Positions 47,952 through 49,726 of a stretch of 49,726 nucleotides of DNA are shown here, one piece after another. Made by a program: the position numbers and the translations under genes. The DNA is taken from the NCBI RefSeq assembly GCF_030063135.1, contig NZ_JASISO010000056.1, forward strand, positions 1-49,726, read 5' to 3'. Source of the DNA: Streptomyces sp. G-G2. Its GTDB lineage: Bacteria; Actinomycetota; Actinomycetes; Streptomycetales; Streptomycetaceae. Below the pieces are notes generated by a model. It worked only from the letters and a program-made list of their open reading frames with translations, searched no databases and was not told the origin of the DNA. Within the stretch, counting starts at the first letter, position 1, and the number at the start of each line of letters is the position of its first letter.

Positions 47952-48206
47952 CTACCCGTGGTTGTGCACGGGTTCGCCCCGACCACGGCGGACGACCTGG
48001 TGACCCTGTCGGCGCTCGCCGGCCGGCATCCGACGGTTCCGCTGGTGGTCAGCCAGCTCGGAGGACTCGGTTCCGATGCCCCGTACGGGGACCCGGCCCT
48101 CACCCGGGCGATGGTGGAGCGGGTCACCAGCCCGGGTGAGGTGCGCGACCGGGTGCTCGGCGGGACGATCGCCGCATTGGTCGGGCTTGCCCGAGGCAGG
48201 TGGGCC
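47952..48206 (+). pseudogene. Amidohydrolase remnant
   Basis: An open stretch encodes LPVVVHGFAPTTADDLVTLS, LVVSQLGGLGSDAPYGDPAL and VRDRVLGGTIAALVGLARG, which read like the C-terminal half of a TIM-barrel amidohydrolase (metal-dependent hydrolase). The N-terminal domain is absent. The sequence passes directly from the VSQLGG strand to a GSxxPYGD strand, as though an internal segment of roughly 40 residues were lost. The upstream frame (from 47829) is Arg-rich and not related. The frame then runs on without homology toward ftsY. I take it as a decayed gene. A small novel protein is less likely. Confidence 0.55.
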
Positions 48207-48261
48207 GATCCGTCAATGGCCCCCTGGGTCGCCCCGCGCGGCTCGCGATGGCCCGTACGCG

Positions 48262-48293
48262 CACCGTCACGGGCTCGCACCGTCACGGGCTCG
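48262..48293. repeat. Perfect 16-base tandem repeat upstream of ftsY
   Basis: The unit CACCGTCACGGGCTCG occurs twice in a row and is followed by a further CACC. It lies about 50 bases before the ftsY start codon, near where the promoter should be (GATACT around 48325). It may be a slippage product or a regulator site. Confidence 0.7.
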
Positions 48294-48339
48294 CACCTTC
48301 TGCGGCTCCCCGCCTTTCGTGACCGATACTGGACGGGTT

Positions 48340-49563
48340 ATGGAAATCCTCATCCTTGCCGTAGTCATCGCCCTGGTCGCGGTCGGCGCGATCAGCGGGC
48401 TCGTGGTCAGCAGCCGCAAGAAGAAGCAGCTGCCCCCCACGGCGCCGTCGAGCACGCCGACCATCACTGCCCCGCCCGCCGAGCCGCAGGTCGGGGAAGA
48501 CGCCGCACCCACGAAGGACGAGCCGCGACGCACGATCGAGGAGGTCGCCCTCCCCGATGCGGAGGCCGCCACCGACTCGCCGGTCGCCATCGAGGACCCG
48601 GTCGTCGAGGCACCCGCCGCGCCCGCCCTCGACGTCCCCGAGCCCACCGCGGGCAGGCTGGTCCGGCTGCGCGCCCGGCTCGCCCGCTCGCAGAACTCGC
48701 TGGGCAAGGGGTTGCTGACGCTGCTCTCCCGCGAGCACCTCGACGAGGACACCTGGGAGGAGATCGAGGAGACCCTCCTCATCGCCGACGTCGGTGTCGC
48801 CCCCACGCAGGAGCTGGTGGACCGGCTCCGCGAGCGGGTCAAGGTCCTCGGCACCCGCACCCCGGCCGATCTGCGCGCCCTGCTCAAGGAAGAGCTGGTC
48901 GCGCTCCTCGGCACCGACTTCGACCGCGCCGTGAAGACCGAGAGCGGCGTCGACACCCCGGCCGTCGTGATGGTCGTCGGCGTGAACGGCACCGGCAAGA
49001 CCACCACCACCGGCAAGCTGGCCCGCGTCCTGGTGGCCGACGGCCGCAGCGTGGTCCTGGGCGCGGCCGACACCTTCCGCGCCGCCGCCGCCGACCAGCT
49101 CCAGACCTGGGGCGACCGGGTCGGCGCGCGGACCGTGCGCGGCCCCGAGGGCGGTGACCCGGCCGCGATCTCCTACGACGCGGTCAAGGAGGGCATCGCC
49201 GAGGGCGCGGACGTCGTCCTGATCGACACGGCGGGCAGGCTGCACACCAAGACCGGCCTCATGGACGAGCTGGGCAAGGTCAAGCGGGTCGTGGAGAAGC
49301 ACGGACCGCTGGACGAGGTGCTGCTGGTGCTCGACGCCACCACCGGCCAGAACGGCCTGACCCAGGCCCGTGTCTTCGCCGAGGTCGTGGACATCACCGG
49401 CATCGTGCTGACCAAGCTCGACGGCACGGCCAAGGGCGGCATCGTGATCGCCGTCCAGCGCGAGCTGGGCGTCCCGGTCAAGCTGATCGGTCTGGGCGAG
49501 GGCCCGGACGACCTGGCCCCCTTCGAGCCCGAGGCCTTCGTCGACGCGCTGATCGGCGACTGA
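48340..49563 (+). CDS. ftsY: Signal recognition particle receptor FtsY
   Basis: A 407-residue SRP GTPase that docks SRP-ribosome complexes at the membrane. As in other actinobacteria it begins with a true transmembrane helix (MEILILAVVIALVAVGAISG), then a Pro/Glu/Ala-rich acidic linker to residue ~105. The NG domain follows: LLTLLSREHLDED, the P-loop GVNGTGKTTTTGKLA, DTFRAAAADQL, DTAGR, TKLDGTAKGG and the C-terminal GEGPDDLAPFEP. The ATG has only a weak ribosome site (ACGGG). Downstream, an IS30 element begins about 45 bases past the stop codon. Confidence 0.96.
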   Translation: MEILILAVVIALVAVGAISGLVVSSRKKKQLPPTAPSSTPTITAPPAEPQVGEDAAPTKDEPRRTIEEVALPDAEAATDSPVAIEDPVVEAPAAPALDVPEPTAGRLVRLRARLARSQNSLGKGLLTLLSREHLDEDTWEEIEETLLIADVGVAPTQELVDRLRERVKVLGTRTPADLRALLKEELVALLGTDFDRAVKTESGVDTPAVVMVVGVNGTGKTTTTGKLARVLVADGRSVVLGAADTFRAAAADQLQTWGDRVGARTVRGPEGGDPAAISYDAVKEGIAEGADVVLIDTAGRLHTKTGLMDELGKVKRVVEKHGPLDEVLLVLDATTGQNGLTQARVFAEVVDITGIVLTKLDGTAKGGIVIAVQRELGVPVKLIGLGEGPDDLAPFEPEAFVDALIGD

Positions 49564-49606
49564 CCCGGACCGGTACGTTCCGCAGGGCCCCCGCACCCAC
49601 CTTGGG

Positions 49607-49726
49607 TTCTAGTGGTTGTCGCAACACCCCAGTTCAGGGGATGCGATGGACTTCCGGATCCGTGAGGTGCGGAGCCCTCAGGGGCGAAAGAAGCTCGCTG
49701 AGGAACGGGCTGGATACTTCCAGCTC
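49607..49726 (+). mobile_element. Left end of an IS30-family insertion sequence
   Basis: An inverted repeat at 49607-49627 (TTCTAG...GCAACAC) is followed by a ribosome site AGGGG and a transposase start at 49646. The repeat is complementary at 18 of 21 bases to the one at 100-120, so both window ends carry the same kind of element in the same orientation. The rest lies beyond the window. Confidence 0.75.
49646..49726 (+). CDS. IS30-family transposase, N-terminal fragment (cut by window edge)
   Basis: 27 residues are visible, MDFRIREVRSPQGRKKLAEE followed by RAGYFQL. I recognise this as the usual N-terminus of Streptomyces IS30-type transposases, which precedes a helix-turn-helix domain. The ATG at 49646 follows AGGGG. 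An ATG at 49641 is in another frame and gives no recognisable protein. The matching inverted repeat just upstream supports the call. The catalytic domain is outside the window. Confidence 0.7.
   Translation, partial: MDFRIREVRSPQGRKKLAEERAGYFQL

Noticed and set aside
1..49726. Composite transposon carrying 49 kb between two IS30 copies
   Set aside because: The cargo is a conserved core chromosomal block with essential genes (gltX, smc, ftsY, coaD), so mobile cargo is very unlikely. An assembly break at IS copies explains the ends better.

Overview
This window is a high-GC Gram-positive chromosome segment that looks like Streptomyces. The pointers are the strong GC bias at third codon positions, frequent GTG and TTG starts, two complete conservon (cvnABCD) operons, an NdgR-type IclR regulator divergent from leuCD, an HU protein with a long lysine-rich tail, and the gene order gltX - tRNA-Gln/Glu - ndgR/leuCD - hupS - cofC - gpsA - ddl - thiLD - rpmB - recG - coaD - rpmF - rnc - mutM - smc - glcP - ftsY, which I recognise as a conserved core block of that genus. 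No prophage, CRISPR array, biosynthetic gene cluster or classical defence system is visible.

Layout. Both ends lie in IS30-family insertion sequences in the same orientation: the transposase 3' end plus right inverted repeat at 1-120, and the left inverted repeat plus transposase 5' end at 49607-49726. The block between them carries essential genes, so the simplest reading is an assembly unit broken at two IS copies. Bases 174-10800 (minus strand) hold two tandem conservons, each encoding a sensor-kinase-like CvnA, a roadblock CvnB, a DUF742 CvnC and a Ras-like GTPase CvnD. Bases 11382-15333 (plus) hold a 64-residue protein with a repeated ANPRRT motif, an FAH-family hydrolase, glutamyl-tRNA synthetase, a HAD phosphatase, and a five-gene tRNA cluster (2 Gln-CUG, 3 Glu-CUC). 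Bases 15475-24573 hold ndgR/leuCD, hupS, F420 biosynthesis (cofC), the phospholipid genes (acyltransferase and gpsA), ddl, a lipoprotein and a stand-alone Lrp effector domain.

Bases 24810-36272 are housekeeping: thiL-thiD, rpmB, a DAK/FakA-like protein, recG-rsmD-coaD, a coiled-coil cell-division-type protein, then DUF177-rpmF-rnc-mutM. Bases 36245-39195 hold a divergent HxlR regulator and WrbA quinone reductase, an exported CAP-domain protein, acylphosphatase and a small coiled-coil protein. Bases 39396-49563 hold smc with an unusual Pro/Ala-rich insertion in its hinge, a sugar/H+ symporter, a luciferase-like oxidoreductase, an NCS1 permease, an amidohydrolase remnant and ftsY.

How the genes connect. 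GltX sits beside tRNA-Gln and tRNA-Glu genes, and in actinobacteria one GluRS normally charges both. NdgR faces the leuCD genes it is known to control, with a near-perfect palindrome between them. CofC makes the F420 precursor that some luciferase-like enzymes use. The least explained elements are the near-identical cvnD copies (gene conversion), the repetitive CvnA tails with a shared C-terminal motif, the small ANPRRT-repeat protein, the smc hinge insertion, and several structured leaders (rpmB, leuC, CAP gene). Start codons, promoters and operators were judged by eye and no database search was run.
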